DNA of 64,000 nt from Pontibacillus litoralis JSM 072002 (GTDB lineage: Bacteria; Bacillota; Bacilli; Bacillales; BH030062), in NCBI RefSeq assembly GCF_000775615.1, contig NZ_AVPG01000011.1:30558-94557 (forward strand). Reading direction: 5' to 3'. Position numbers and translations under genes: made by a program. Positions 45,273-54,795 of the stretch are shown piece by piece. The notes under the pieces are model-generated. The model saw nothing but the letters and a program-made list of their open reading frames with translations, made no database searches and had not been told where the DNA came from. The first letter of the stretch is position 1; each line of letters starts with the position of its first letter.

Positions 45273-46862
45273 TTATCCTTTAAATGTAGGACCTGCTTGT
45301 TGAATACTCTCACTTACACCATCAAATTTCGTGAAGTTTTCATGAAATTTTAAGGCTAATGCTTGTGCTTTTGCTTCATACTTGGATTCATCATTCCATG
45401 TTTTCTTTGGAATAAGCACTTCATCTGGGACACCTGGGCAATGAAGTGGGACATGTAGACCAAAGACCTCATCTGTCACTGTTTCCGTTGAATTTAACTC
45501 TCCTTCTAGAGCGGCCTGAACCATTGCACGCGTGTAGGATAATTTCATACGACTACCTTCGCCATAGGAACCACCAGTCCAGCCAGTGTTTACTAAATAA
45601 ACGTTGGCATTAAATTGATCTATTTTCTCACCTAGCATTTCAGCATACTTAGATGCGTGAAGTGGTAAGAATGGAGAACCAAAGCAAGTAGAAAATGTTG
45701 CTTCTGGTGATGTTACTCCTCGTTCTGTTCCAGCTAGTTTACTTGTATATCCACTCAAGAAATGATACATTGCTTGTTCTTTCGTTAATTTACTAATTGG
45801 AGGGAGTACGCCAAATGCATCTGCCGTTAAGAAAACAATCGTATTCGGATGACCAGCTACACTCGGTTGAACAATGTTATCGATATTATCAATAGCGTAT
45901 GCTGCACGCGTGTTCTCTGTTAGTGAATTATCATCATAATCGGGCATGCTAGTTTCTTCATCCAATACGACATTCTCTAGCACAGAACCGAAACGAATAG
46001 CATTGTATATTTGTGGCTCTTTCTCTTGAGACAAGTTAATGCACTTTGCATAACATCCGCCTTCAATGTTGAATACTCCACGATTCGACCACGCGTGTTC
46101 ATCATCTCCAATTAAGCGGCGACTTGGATCGGCGGATAATGTTGTTTTACCAGTACCAGATAATCCGAAGAATAAAGCAACATCACCTTCTTGCCCAACG
46201 TTTGCAGAACAATGCATAGATAACACATCTTGTTGCGGTAATAAATAATTCATTACGGAGAAAATGGATTTTTTCATTTCTCCTGCATATTCCGTCCCGC
46301 CAATTAAGACGATTCGGCGCTTAAATGATATAATAATAAATGTTTCAGATTTTGTACCATCTACTTCTGGTATTGCTTTAAATGTAGGAGCAGAAAGAAT
46401 GGTAAAGTTACTGTCATGTGTTGCTAATTCTTCAGCTGTTGGGCGAATGAATAATTGTTTCGCAAATAAATTGTGCCAAGCATATTCATTGACTACTTCA
46501 ATTGGAAGTCTGTATTGTTCGTCCGCACCAGCAAATCCTTTAAAGGAAAATATTTCTTGTTTCTCACTTAAATATTGAATGACTTTATTGTATAAATTAT
46601 CGAATACTTCCTCAGAGATTGGTGTGTTTACCGGGCCCCAATCAACTGTTCCTTCTGTAATTTCGTCTTTAACGATATACTTATCTTTAGGGGAGCGACC
46701 CGTATAACGACCAGTTTCAGCTCTAACCGCTCCAGTAGATGTTAGCCTACCTTCTTTACGTGAAAGTACTTTTTCCACTAATTGTGCATTGGATAAGTTT
46801 TTTCTTACACTGTCTTGATCTAACAAATCTGCAAGCTTAGATTTTTCATTCACCATATTCAT
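45273..46862 (-). CDS. pckA: Phosphoenolpyruvate carboxykinase (ATP)
   Basis: Gluconeogenic enzyme making PEP from oxaloacetate with ATP. The P-loop [13 protein letters not shown] lies near residue 233. The PEPCK-specific sequence [23 protein letters not shown] follows near 250, and [13 protein letters not shown] near the N-terminus and [14 protein letters not shown] near 425 belong to substrate and metal sites. The length of 529 residues is normal. ATG 46862 or 46856 may be used, after AAAAGGCGGG. It is monocistronic, with its own terminator, and divergent from the metK leader. Confidence 0.98.
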   Translation of the reverse strand: MNMVNEKSKLADLLDQDSVRKNLSNAQLVEKVLSRKEGRLTSTGAVRAETGRYTGRSPKDKYIVKDEITEGTVDWGPVNTPISEEVFDNLYNKVIQYLSEKQEIFSFKGFAGADEQYRLPIEVVNEYAWHNLFAKQLFIRPTAEELATHDSNFTILSAPTFKAIPEVDGTKSETFIIISFKRRIVLIGGTEYAGEMKKSIFSVMNYLLPQQDVLSMHCSANVGQEGDVALFFGLSGTGKTTLSADPSRRLIGDDEHAWSNRGVFNIEGGCYAKCINLSQEKEPQIYNAIRFGSVLENVVLDEETSMPDYDDNSLTENTRAAYAIDNIDNIVQPSVAGHPNTIVFLTADAFGVLPPISKLTKEQAMYHFLSGYTSKLAGTERGVTSPEATFSTCFGSPFLPLHASKYAEMLGEKIDQFNANVYLVNTGWTGGSYGEGSRMKLSYTRAMVQAALEGELNSTETVTDEVFGLHVPLHCPGVPDEVLIPKKTWNDESKYEAKAQALALKFHENFTKFDGVSESIQQAGPTFKG

Positions 46863-47075
46863 TGTACAGAACCCGCCTTTTTAATATTGTGTAATGGAAT
46901 AAGTCCACTCATCATCATAAAATTTCAGTTGCAATCGCTTTAATTTAAGATTAGTATAACACATTGAAATTAATAGTCCATACTAATTGTGAAATTGATA
47001 CATTTTCTTCATATTTTCTTCAAAAGTATAACGGATTTAACATTTGTGGCTCCGTTAGAACGGGCGGGGCTTTTG

Positions 47076-47104
47076 TTGACATTGCATGGTTAAAACGTTA
47101 TGAT
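47076..47104 (+). promoter_or_regulatory. Sigma-A promoter of the SAM riboswitch-metK unit
   Basis: A perfect TTGACA at 47076-47081 and TATGAT at 47099-47104 are separated by 17 bases, starting about 20 bases before the S-box element. Confidence 0.85.
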
Positions 47105-47123
47105 TATTCGCGAACGGAAACTA

Positions 47124-47235
47124 TCTTATCCTGAGTTGGTGGAGGGACAGGCCCAAAGAAACCCGGCAACCGTCACTATATATATGGTGAAATGGTGCTA
47201 ACCTGTTGCAAGGTGAGAAGCCTTGAACGATAAGA
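47124..47235 (+). ncRNA. SAM-I riboswitch (S-box)
   Basis: The S-box pattern is complete: CTTATCCTGAG, GGTGGAGGGA, CAGGCCCAAAGAAACCCGGC, AACC, a variable arm, GGTGCTAACC, and GATAAG closing P1. It is followed by a terminator and then metK. SAM should cause premature termination. Confidence 0.97.
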
Positions 47236-47245
47236 GCGAAAGGAT

Positions 47246-47282
47246 CCTTTCCCTTTGCTCAAAAAGTGGGAAAGGTTTTTTT
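47246..47282 (+). terminator. SAM riboswitch expression-platform terminator
   Basis: CCTTTCCC pairs with GGGAAAGG and is followed by seven T residues. Between here and metK lie about 200 bases of AT-rich leader with further inverted repeats but no gene. Confidence 0.92.
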
Positions 47283-47482
47283 ATTGCATTCATATAATAA
47301 TTTAAGATTATTACCATTGCATATGGATGCACATATTAATGGAATGAACTATAAAGGTAAATGATAAAAGTAGGGCATGATAACTCTATTGTTCCCAATT
47401 AAATTTATTAAACCTATGTTAATAAATGCTCAGTTAGGTAATAAGTTCCGTATCACTTTACGTTTGAAGGAGGAATATGGGG

Positions 47483-48685
47483 ATGGCAAACAATCGCCGC
47501 TTATTTACATCAGAATCAGTAACAGAAGGACATCCAGATAAGATTTGTGATCAAATATCTGATGCAATATTAGATGAAATTCTAAAAGAAGACCCGAATG
47601 CAAGGGTGGCTTGCGAAACAACGGTCACGACAGGTTTAGTGTTAGTATCAGGAGAAATTTCAACAAACACGTATGTGGATATTCAATCATTAGTAAGAGA
47701 TACGATTAAGAAGATAGGTTATACGCGTGCTAAATACGGTTTTGATGCCGAAACATGCGCCGTATTAACTGCTATAGATGAACAATCACCTGACATTGCT
47801 CAAGGTGTAGATGAGGCGCTAGAAGCAAGAGAAGGACAAATGACAGATGAAGAAATTGAGAATATTGGTGCAGGTGATCAAGGCTTAATGTTCGGCTATG
47901 CGAATAATGAAACACCAGAACTTATGCCGTTGCCAATCGCTCTTGCTCATAAGTTAGCGAAACGTTTAAGTGATGTTCGCAAAGAAGAGACACTTAATTA
48001 CCTTCGTCCAGATGGAAAAACGCAAGTAACGGTAGAGTACGATGAGAACAATGAACCTCTTCGTATCGATACAATTGTTATCTCAACGCAACATCATCCG
48101 GAAATTACGTTAGAGCAAATTCAACGCGATTTGAAAGAACATGTTATTGCTCCAATTGTTCCGAAAGCATTGCTAGATGAACATACGAAATACTTTATTA
48201 ATCCTACAGGTCGCTTTGTAATTGGTGGACCTCAAGGGGATGCTGGTCTAACAGGGCGCAAAATTATTGTGGATACGTATGGAGGGTACGCTCGCCACGG
48301 TGGTGGAGCTTTCAGTGGAAAGGATGCAACGAAAGTCGACCGTTCTGCGGCTTATGCGGCACGTTACGTAGCAAAAAATATCGTTGCTGCTCAATTGGCT
48401 GATGCTTGCGAAGTTCAATTAGCTTATGCTATTGGTGTAGCACAGCCAGTATCCATTTCAATTAATACGTTTGGCTCTGGCGTTGTTTCGGAAGAGGCAC
48501 TCGTAGATGCTGTTCGCAACACATTTGACCTACGCCCGGCTGGAATTATTAAAATGTTGGATTTACGTCGTCCAATTTATCAAGATACGTCTGCTTACGG
48601 TCACTTCGGTAGAACGGATGTTTCGTTCCCTTGGGAGAAGACAGACAAAGTAGAACAATTAAAGCAATACGTTGCACAAGCATAG
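47483..48685 (+). CDS. metK: S-adenosylmethionine synthetase MetK
   Basis: Makes SAM from methionine and ATP. Signature sequences are present: [24 protein letters not shown] at the N-terminus, [12 protein letters not shown] near residue 117 and [19 protein letters not shown] near 270. I chose ATG 47483, nine bases after AAGGAGG, which gives 400 residues as in B. subtilis; ATG 47477 is too close to that site. Expression is gated by the upstream SAM riboswitch, closing a feedback loop on its own product. A terminator follows. Confidence 0.98.
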   Translation: MANNRRLFTSESVTEGHPDKICDQISDAILDEILKEDPNARVACETTVTTGLVLVSGEISTNTYVDIQSLVRDTIKKIGYTRAKYGFDAETCAVLTAIDEQSPDIAQGVDEALEAREGQMTDEEIENIGAGDQGLMFGYANNETPELMPLPIALAHKLAKRLSDVRKEETLNYLRPDGKTQVTVEYDENNEPLRIDTIVISTQHHPEITLEQIQRDLKEHVIAPIVPKALLDEHTKYFINPTGRFVIGGPQGDAGLTGRKIIVDTYGGYARHGGGAFSGKDATKVDRSAAYAARYVAKNIVAAQLADACEVQLAYAIGVAQPVSISINTFGSGVVSEEALVDAVRNTFDLRPAGIIKMLDLRRPIYQDTSAYGHFGRTDVSFPWEKTDKVEQLKQYVAQA

Positions 48686-48691
48686 GAAGAG

Positions 48692-48718
48692 AAGCTGGCC
48701 ATCATCGGTCAGCTTTTT
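48692..48718 (+). terminator. Terminator after metK
   Basis: AAGCTGGCC pairs with GGTCAGCTT (one G-T pair), followed by TTTTT. Confidence 0.82.
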
Positions 48719-48913
48719 GCTTATGTAATTCGTATCATTTATGAACAGAACAGCCTTATAAATGGTGAATGATTCGAAAAATATAGTTTGGCTTCAATCA
48801 TCTTAAAAAAATATGATGAACCATTCATAGACGTTTGGCTTTTTATCGAATTGTTCATCAATTTATGGTAAACTTAAACAGCATAAAAGTGAGTATGAAA
48901 GTGAGGACATCGT

Positions 48914-50821
48914 ATGTGTGGTTTTATTGGTGTTATAAGACATATGCCGTCTCCTTTAGATGAAGAGGGGAAACGGAATTTTAAACGTAGAAATGATATC
49001 ATTACCCACCGTGGGCCAGATGATGAGGGATATTATCACGATGAGTACATATCCTTTGGTTTTCGTCGTTTAAGTATTATAGATATTGAAAGTGGCCATC
49101 AGCCGTTACGCTATGAAGATGAACGTTATTGGATGGTGTTTAATGGTGAAATATACAACTATGTAGAGCTTCGTGAGTCCTTAAAGAAAAAAGGATATAC
49201 CTTTGAAACAGAATCGGATACAGAAGTAATTGCGGCAATGTTCAAAGAAAAGAGAGAGCATGCTTTTCAAGAGCTTCGTGGTATGTTCGCCATTTTAATG
49301 TGGGACAAGCAAGAGCAAACGTTATATGGTGCGCGTGATCCATTTGGCATTAAGCCACTGTTTTATAGTGAACAAAATGGAGAAACGTATTTTGGTTCTG
49401 AGAAGAAAAGTATTACGTTACTACAAGAGAACGAATTAGTGAATACGGAAGCGTTGCAGCATTATTTGAGCTATCAATACGTTCCTGAACCATTTACATT
49501 AACAGATGGCGTGCATAAAGTAGAACCAGGCCATTATTTTGTGAAAAAGCCGGATGAATCTATGGAGTTTCATCGTTATTTCCATGCTACATTTACACAG
49601 GTTTCTGGTAACGAGCAGCAATGGATCAAGAAGATTCAGGATACATTATACGATTCTGTTAATGTCCACATGCGTAGTGATGTTCCAGTAGGTTCGTTCT
49701 TATCTGGTGGTATTGACTCATCTGTTATCGTCGCAATGGCAAGAGAATTTAACCCGAATATTAAGACGTTCTCGGTCGGCTTTGAGCGAGAAGGTTTTTC
49801 AGAAATTGATGTGGCCAAAGAAACAGCGGATAAATTAGGTGTAGAGAACATTTCTTATATTATCTCACCTGAAGAATATGTGCAGAAGTTACCTAAAATT
49901 ATGTGGCATATGGACGATCCTTTAGCAGATCCAGCATGTGTACCGCTTTACTTCGTTGCCCGTGAAGCACGAAAGCATGTGACGGTTGTCTTATCCGGAG
50001 AAGGTGCAGATGAATTGTTTGGTGGCTATAACATTTATCGTGAACCCGAATCATTGAAAATGTTTGAGTCGATGCCTGGTGCAATGAAAGGACTTCTTGC
50101 TAAAGTAGCAAATGTAATGCCAGAAGGAGTAAAAGGGAAGAGTTTCTTAGAAAGAGGAACAACGCCACTTCGAAATCGTTATATCGGGAATGCGAAAATG
50201 TTTGAAGAAGCAGAGAAAAAGCAACTATTGAAAGATTACCATCCAAATAGCACGTATCAATCTATTACGAAGAAGCTATACAATCAAGCGGAATCGTATC
50301 ATCCCGTTAATCAGATGCAATATATTGACATTCATACGTGGATGCGCGGAGACATATTGTTGAAGGCAGATAAAATGACGATGGCAAATTCTCTAGAATT
50401 ACGTGTACCTTTCTTAGATAAGGAAGTATTTAACGTTGCAAGAGAGATACCAGTTGATTTGAAGATTGCCGATGGAACAACGAAGTCCATTTTACGTAAA
50501 GCTGCTCGTGGTATTGTTCCAGATCACGTATTAGACCGTAAGAAGTTAGGCTTCCCTGTACCTATTCGTCACTGGCTGAAAAATGAGCTGTACGACTGGG
50601 CAAAACAGTTGATTCAAACAAGTGAAACAGGACATCTGTTGGAAAAACAATATATACGACAACTTTTAGAAGACCATGTCCAAGGTAAGGGAGACTATTC
50701 ACGAAAAATTTGGACAGTACTCATGTTTATGCTTTGGCATCAAATTTATATTGAGAAGAAATATCCTATTTCACAATTAATGGAAGAGGATAAATCTGGA
50801 AGCAAGCTATCCATCACTTAA
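48914..50821 (+). CDS. asnB: Glutamine-hydrolysing asparagine synthetase AsnB
   Basis: Two-domain enzyme of 635 residues. The N-terminal glutaminase starts MCGF, with Cys2 as nucleophile, and has THRGPDDEGYY, GFRRLSIID and FNGEIYNY. The C-terminal synthetase has the ATP pyrophosphatase P-loop SGGIDSSVIVAMA near residue 263 and LSGEGADELFGGYNIY near 360. The ATG at 48914 follows GTGAGGA. It follows metK by 228 bases, as in B. subtilis. The last eight bases overlap the end of the convergent peptidase gene. Confidence 0.97.
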   Translation: MCGFIGVIRHMPSPLDEEGKRNFKRRNDIITHRGPDDEGYYHDEYISFGFRRLSIIDIESGHQPLRYEDERYWMVFNGEIYNYVELRESLKKKGYTFETESDTEVIAAMFKEKREHAFQELRGMFAILMWDKQEQTLYGARDPFGIKPLFYSEQNGETYFGSEKKSITLLQENELVNTEALQHYLSYQYVPEPFTLTDGVHKVEPGHYFVKKPDESMEFHRYFHATFTQVSGNEQQWIKKIQDTLYDSVNVHMRSDVPVGSFLSGGIDSSVIVAMAREFNPNIKTFSVGFEREGFSEIDVAKETADKLGVENISYIISPEEYVQKLPKIMWHMDDPLADPACVPLYFVAREARKHVTVVLSGEGADELFGGYNIYREPESLKMFESMPGAMKGLLAKVANVMPEGVKGKSFLERGTTPLRNRYIGNAKMFEEAEKKQLLKDYHPNSTYQSITKKLYNQAESYHPVNQMQYIDIHTWMRGDILLKADKMTMANSLELRVPFLDKEVFNVAREIPVDLKIADGTTKSILRKAARGIVPDHVLDRKKLGFPVPIRHWLKNELYDWAKQLIQTSETGHLLEKQYIRQLLEDHVQGKGDYSRKIWTVLMFMLWHQIYIEKKYPISQLMEEDKSGSKLSIT

Positions 50822-51698
50822 TGGATATTGCTTGCCTTCCCATTTGCACCCAGGCTTCTTGAAAGTCATCGATGGGTGCTTTTTCTTGTCTATTTAGTGG
50901 GTCATTAAAGTAAATATACTCTTGATCATACCCTGTTATGAGTACAGAGTGTTCTTTCTTTGTTACCTTTATTTTTTCCCCGTTTTCTGTTACCCATGTT
51001 TCAAAATAACTCTCTGGCAGCTTCTCATAATGTGTATTAATAATCACCCATACAGGATTTTTGTCGTTTAATTCCTCAAGTATTTGGATGAAAGAACCCC
51101 CAGTAAAGTCATGGATTCGTTCTTTGTCTACATACTGAGCTGCTAATTGTGCAATAGGTTGATGATACACGCCAAGACCAGGGTTAGATAAATTGTACAT
51201 ATCGCCGACAAAACCGTTATGCGGGTTTCCGAAATAGGTGACCCCGTTTTTTTGTTTATGAGAAGCTGGGTTTTTTTTCACTTGTTGGGCGAGTGTCATT
51301 TTATCCGTATCTACATCGTGATGATTTAATAGCATGGTTAACGATGTTACTTCACAGCCTCTCGGTAATTCGGGGTATTGAGAAACGTGTGGAGCAGATA
51401 GTTGAATGCTTTCCTCTAAATGATACTGCTTCATTATGGGATCCATTGCTTTAAGCTCATCTAATGACACTTCAGTTGCGTTTGCTGGTTTATGGTTTAT
51501 GAAGCTTTGAACGCTCGGGAGCCATTTAGCTTTATTTTGTTCCATAATGACTGTACCAACTCCAATTGCACAAATTAGAAATAAGACGCTGTACCACCTT
51601 AAAGAACGCTTATATTTGCTATGAACTTGTTTAACAAAGGAGAGAGTTAGGAGGGTTAAGCTCATAATAAAAGAGCTAATTGCTAATCCGGCTAACAT
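50814..51698 (-). CDS. Membrane-anchored C39-like cysteine peptidase (YvpB-like)
   Basis: A protein of 294 residues with two membrane segments (about 2-22 and 35-53) and an extracellular C39-like family 2 domain from about residue 98. The probable nucleophile is the cysteine in PRGCEVTSLTMLLNHH near residue 114, and the histidine is in KEHSVLITGYDQEYIYFNDP near residue 249. Members are predicted cysteine peptidases with unknown targets. The start ATG follows AAGGAGGTGTC. It overlaps asnB by eight bases tail to tail. Confidence 0.82.
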   Translation of the reverse strand: MLAGLAISSFIMSLTLLTLSFVKQVHSKYKRSLRWYSVLFLICAIGVGTVIMEQNKAKWLPSVQSFINHKPANATEVSLDELKAMDPIMKQYHLEESIQLSAPHVSQYPELPRGCEVTSLTMLLNHHDVDTDKMTLAQQVKKNPASHKQKNGVTYFGNPHNGFVGDMYNLSNPGLGVYHQPIAQLAAQYVDKERIHDFTGGSFIQILEELNDKNPVWVIINTHYEKLPESYFETWVTENGEKIKVTKKEHSVLITGYDQEYIYFNDPLNRQEKAPIDDFQEAWVQMGRQAISIK

Positions 51699-51744
51699 GA
51701 AAAGACACCTCCTTCTGTTATACTGTGCCTAAATAGTATGATTT

Positions 51745-52263
51745 TTAGTCGCTTTTTTGCATGGATTTGTAGTAACGACCTTTTTTCATGTAATCGTTTC
51801 GAATTCGATTCATTTCCTTACTATCATCATCGGACAATTCTCGAATTACTTTAGCTGGTCGGCCGAATGCTAACGTGTTGGCAGGGATTATTTTATTTGG
51901 TGGAACGAGACTACCTGCACCTATGTATGCTCCTTCTCCGATTTGACATCCATCTAATAAGGTTGTCCCCATGCCAATGAGTGCATTTCTTTTTACATGC
52001 GCTGAGTGAATCATGACTTGGTGTCCTGCTGTAACACCTTCTTCTATAATGAGTGGCTTGTTAGGGCTTTGATGTAGCATGCTTTGGTCTTGTATGTTTG
52101 TTTTCTTCCCAATGTATACGGGAGCAACATCACCGCGAATGACGGTGTGAAACCAAATACTTACATCCTCTTCAATAATTACATCTCCAGTAATGACCGC
52201 ATTGTCTGCGATGTACGCTGTGGGATGAATTGTCGGTAATTTGCCTTTATATTCGAGTATCAT
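51745..52263 (-). CDS. ytoA: Gamma-class carbonic anhydrase-like protein YtoA
   Basis: A left-handed beta-helix hexapeptide-repeat protein of 172 residues. The three metal-binding histidines of gamma carbonic anhydrases are conserved: His64, His81 and His86. IRGDVAPVYIGKKTNIQDQ and GPAK-like GRPAKVIRELSDD are also present. Such proteins form trimers. Catalysis has been shown only for some relatives, so activity is inferred. The ATG at 52263 follows GGAGGCA. It is divergent from ytpA. Confidence 0.92.
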   Translation of the reverse strand: MILEYKGKLPTIHPTAYIADNAVITGDVIIEEDVSIWFHTVIRGDVAPVYIGKKTNIQDQSMLHQSPNKPLIIEEGVTAGHQVMIHSAHVKRNALIGMGTTLLDGCQIGEGAYIGAGSLVPPNKIIPANTLAFGRPAKVIRELSDDDSKEMNRIRNDYMKKGRYYKSMQKSD

Positions 52264-52340
52264 ACTGTGCCTCCATTTTCATTTGGTGTTATGATAAGTA
52301 TAACAAAGTACAGTAATAGATTGGAAAGGAAGGTTTTAGA

Positions 52341-53126
52341 ATGAAACAATTGTTTGCTGATCAACCAAGAGGAGTTGTTATTTTAGTTCACGGAGCGATG
52401 GAGCATAAAGGTCGTTATGATCAGTTAGCTAATCGTTGGGTTCAAGAAGGATTTCATTGTATATATGGAGATTTGCCTGCACACGGGGAATTTGCTGGAG
52501 AAAGAGGGCATATCCGCTCTTTTCAAGAATACATGGATACGATAGTGGAATGGATCAAACATGCCACGACATTTCATTTGCCGATTTTTTTAATTGGTCA
52601 TAGTATGGGAGGGCTTTCGATTATTCGTACTCTAGAGGAGAATACCATTGTGCCTGTTGATGGTGTGATTTTATCATCTCCTTGCTTAGGGATCAAAAAT
52701 CCTCCGGCAAAACCATTAAAAATACTAGCTAAAGGTTTGAATATCATAGCTCCTCGTATGAAGTTTAATGGTCAGCTAGATCCTCAAACTGTTACACGGG
52801 AGATGGCGGTTGTACGACAAGATATAAATGATGATTTAATGCTTAAGAAGGTATCTGTTAGGTGGTATAGTGAATTTGAAAAAGGAATTCGTTTAGCCTT
52901 TGAACGCATTAGCAAATATCCTAATATCCCAACGCTTGTGATGCAAGCTGGAGATGATAAAATAGTAGATAAGGTGCAAACGAAGAAATGGTTTGACCGT
53001 TTAATGATCCATGAAAAGAGCTATAAGGAATGGGATCATTTGTATCATGAAATCTTTAACGACCCGGAAAGAGAAGACGTATTCCAATATGCAAAAGGTT
53101 TTGTGGACATACATATAAGAAAATGA
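52341..53126 (+). CDS. ytpA: Lysophospholipase-like alpha/beta hydrolase YtpA
   Basis: Monoacylglycerol lipase/lysophospholipase-type hydrolase of 261 residues. Ser88 in GHSMGGLS is the nucleophile, Asp lies in QAGDDKIVD near residue 214, and His in EWDHLYHEIF near 235. VHGAMEHKGRYDQLA and GDLPAHGEFAGERGHI are typical of the family. In B. subtilis YtpA makes the lysophospholipid antibiotic bacilysocin; whether that applies here is inference. The ATG follows AAGGAAGG. ytpB follows after 22 bases. Confidence 0.9.
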   Translation: MKQLFADQPRGVVILVHGAMEHKGRYDQLANRWVQEGFHCIYGDLPAHGEFAGERGHIRSFQEYMDTIVEWIKHATTFHLPIFLIGHSMGGLSIIRTLEENTIVPVDGVILSSPCLGIKNPPAKPLKILAKGLNIIAPRMKFNGQLDPQTVTREMAVVRQDINDDLMLKKVSVRWYSEFEKGIRLAFERISKYPNIPTLVMQAGDDKIVDKVQTKKWFDRLMIHEKSYKEWDHLYHEIFNDPEREDVFQYAKGFVDIHIRK

Positions 53127-53148
53127 CTTTAGAAGGAGGATATATGGT

Positions 53149-54216
53149 TTGTCCGTTCCAAGCACACCGATTCATTTAATGGCTACAATATATCGTAGAA
53201 TATTTCCAAATACAAATAGGGAGTTAGCAAAGTGGCGTAAACAGGCAGAAGCGATCCCGAATGAAGAATTGAGAAGCCAAGCGCTAAACTCTATTGATAC
53301 CAAAACGTTTCATTGTGAAGGTGGATCGATTTATTCTTTGTTAGCGCATGACAATTGGAGAAAAGCAACATCATTTATTGTCGCTTATCAAACGATCTCC
53401 GATTATTTAGACAACCTATGTGACCGAAGCACATCACTAGACCCAGACGATTTTCGTTGTTTGCATCAAGCGATGTTAGATGCATTAACACCTGGAGCAG
53501 CATTGCATGATTATTATGCTCTTCGTGAAGACAAAGATGACGGAGGGTATTTGAACCGTCTTGTGCAAACATGTCAGCAATCATTAGCTCAATTAGAACA
53601 ATATGATATCATTCAACCGTATACACATGAGTTAGCGTCGCTTTATTGTGATTTGCAAGTCCATAAACACGTACAACTAGAAGAAAGAGTGCCTCGGTTA
53701 GAAAAATGGTTTGATGAATACGCAAATAAATGGAGCGATTTAACTTGGTATGAATTCTCCGCATGTGCTGGTTCAACTCTTGGAGTCTTTTGTCTTGTTT
53801 CTTATTGTTTTGGTCCTCAAATGACATCACAATTAGCGGATCAAGTGTTGCGTAGTTACTTCCCTTATATGCAAGGGTTACACATTTTGCTTGATTATTA
53901 TATTGATCAGCAAGAAGACTTAGAAGAAGGGGATTTAAACTTCTGTAGTTATTATGAGCATGAAGGTCATATGAAAGAACGCTTTTTATATTTTATTAAT
54001 CAAACTAAGCAACATGTAAAGGCATTGCCACACGCCTCATTCCATCATATGGTGCAAAAAGGATTGGTCGGCTTATACTTAGCGGACAGCAAAGTACAAT
54101 CATTGCACGGTGCGGATGATATGGTAAAGGCGCTATTAAACGTAAGTGGCTTGAAATCGAAGTTCTTTTACGTAAATTCCAAACTGTATCATAAGATAAA
54201 ACCCGGGTTAGCCTAG
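53149..54216 (+). CDS. ytpB: Tetraprenyl-beta-curcumene synthase YtpB (DUF2600)
   Basis: Terpene cyclase of a family without the classic aspartate-rich sequence. In B. subtilis YtpB cyclises all-trans-heptaprenyl diphosphate to tetraprenyl-beta-curcumene on the way to sporulenes. The 355-residue helical protein has acidic motifs YQTISDYLDNLCD near residue 84 and ILLDYYIDQQEDLEEGD near 245, which may bind Mg-diphosphate. Translation begins at TTG 53149, nine bases after AAGGAGG. An ATG five bases earlier opens only an 11-codon frame. It probably forms an operon with ytpA and ends at a strong terminator. Confidence 0.9.
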   Translation: MSVPSTPIHLMATIYRRIFPNTNRELAKWRKQAEAIPNEELRSQALNSIDTKTFHCEGGSIYSLLAHDNWRKATSFIVAYQTISDYLDNLCDRSTSLDPDDFRCLHQAMLDALTPGAALHDYYALREDKDDGGYLNRLVQTCQQSLAQLEQYDIIQPYTHELASLYCDLQVHKHVQLEERVPRLEKWFDEYANKWSDLTWYEFSACAGSTLGVFCLVSYCFGPQMTSQLADQVLRSYFPYMQGLHILLDYYIDQQEDLEEGDLNFCSYYEHEGHMKERFLYFINQTKQHVKALPHASFHHMVQKGLVGLYLADSKVQSLHGADDMVKALLNVSGLKSKFFYVNSKLYHKIKPGLA

Positions 54217-54240
54217 TGAAAGGCTCCCGGGTTATTTTTT
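54200..54240. terminator. Terminator between ytpB and mnmM (convergent)
   Basis: AACCCGGG pairs with CCCGGGTT, extended inward by AGCCT/AGGCT, and is followed on the + strand by TTATTTTTT. Confidence 0.9.
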
Positions 54241-54795
54241 CTCAATAGCTAATATAAACGGCGGGTTATTCGCTTGATTAATAAAACCGTACCGAAGCAC
54301 GCTGTAATGCTTTTGATCTAATGTTGCTAAATACTTCATAAGTGCTTCTTTCTCTTCTTCTCCTCCAGGGTGTCCATGGTATACAACTAATACAAGTAAG
54401 CGGTGTTGTTTTAAATATTGTAATGTTGTTTGGATGGAAGCCAGCGTCGTATTTGGTGTAGTTATAATTGACTTGTCGCTTCCTGGTAAATAGCCTAAAT
54501 TGTAAATAGCGCCGCCAATCTGTTCATGTTCAGAAGGCATGTAGGTATGAATCTTTTCGTGGCTATCATGGATGAGTGTAACGTTTGTAATTTTTTTTTC
54601 GTTTAGTTTCGCTTTCGTTGCGTTAATGGCTTGTTGTTGAATGTCAAAGGAGAGTACGTGCCCCTCTTCACCAACTAACGAGCTAAGAAATAGAGTATCG
54701 TGGCCATTTCCAGCAGTACCATCTAACACTAATTCTCCTTTTTCAACGCTGTTTTCTAATAAATAGTGAGCATAATCTAGTATTCGGTATAACAT
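54232..54795 (-). CDS. mnmM: tRNA nm5(s2)U methyltransferase MnmM (YtqB)
   Basis: Class I SAM-dependent methyltransferase of 187 residues. The SAM motif LDGTAGNGHDTLFLSSLVG is at about 23-41, with VLSFDIQQQAINATKAKL after it and NLGYLPGSDK near 105, the family active-site loop. In B. subtilis this protein (formerly YtqB, now MnmM) adds the methyl group to 5-aminomethyl-2-thiouridine at tRNA position 34. The gene overlaps mnmL by 19 bases, fitting one modification pathway. It shares a terminator region with the convergent ytpB. Confidence 0.9.
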   Translation of the reverse strand: MLYRILDYAHYLLENSVEKGELVLDGTAGNGHDTLFLSSLVGEEGHVLSFDIQQQAINATKAKLNEKKITNVTLIHDSHEKIHTYMPSEHEQIGGAIYNLGYLPGSDKSIITTPNTTLASIQTTLQYLKQHRLLVLVVYHGHPGGEEEKEALMKYLATLDQKHYSVLRYGFINQANNPPFILAIEKK

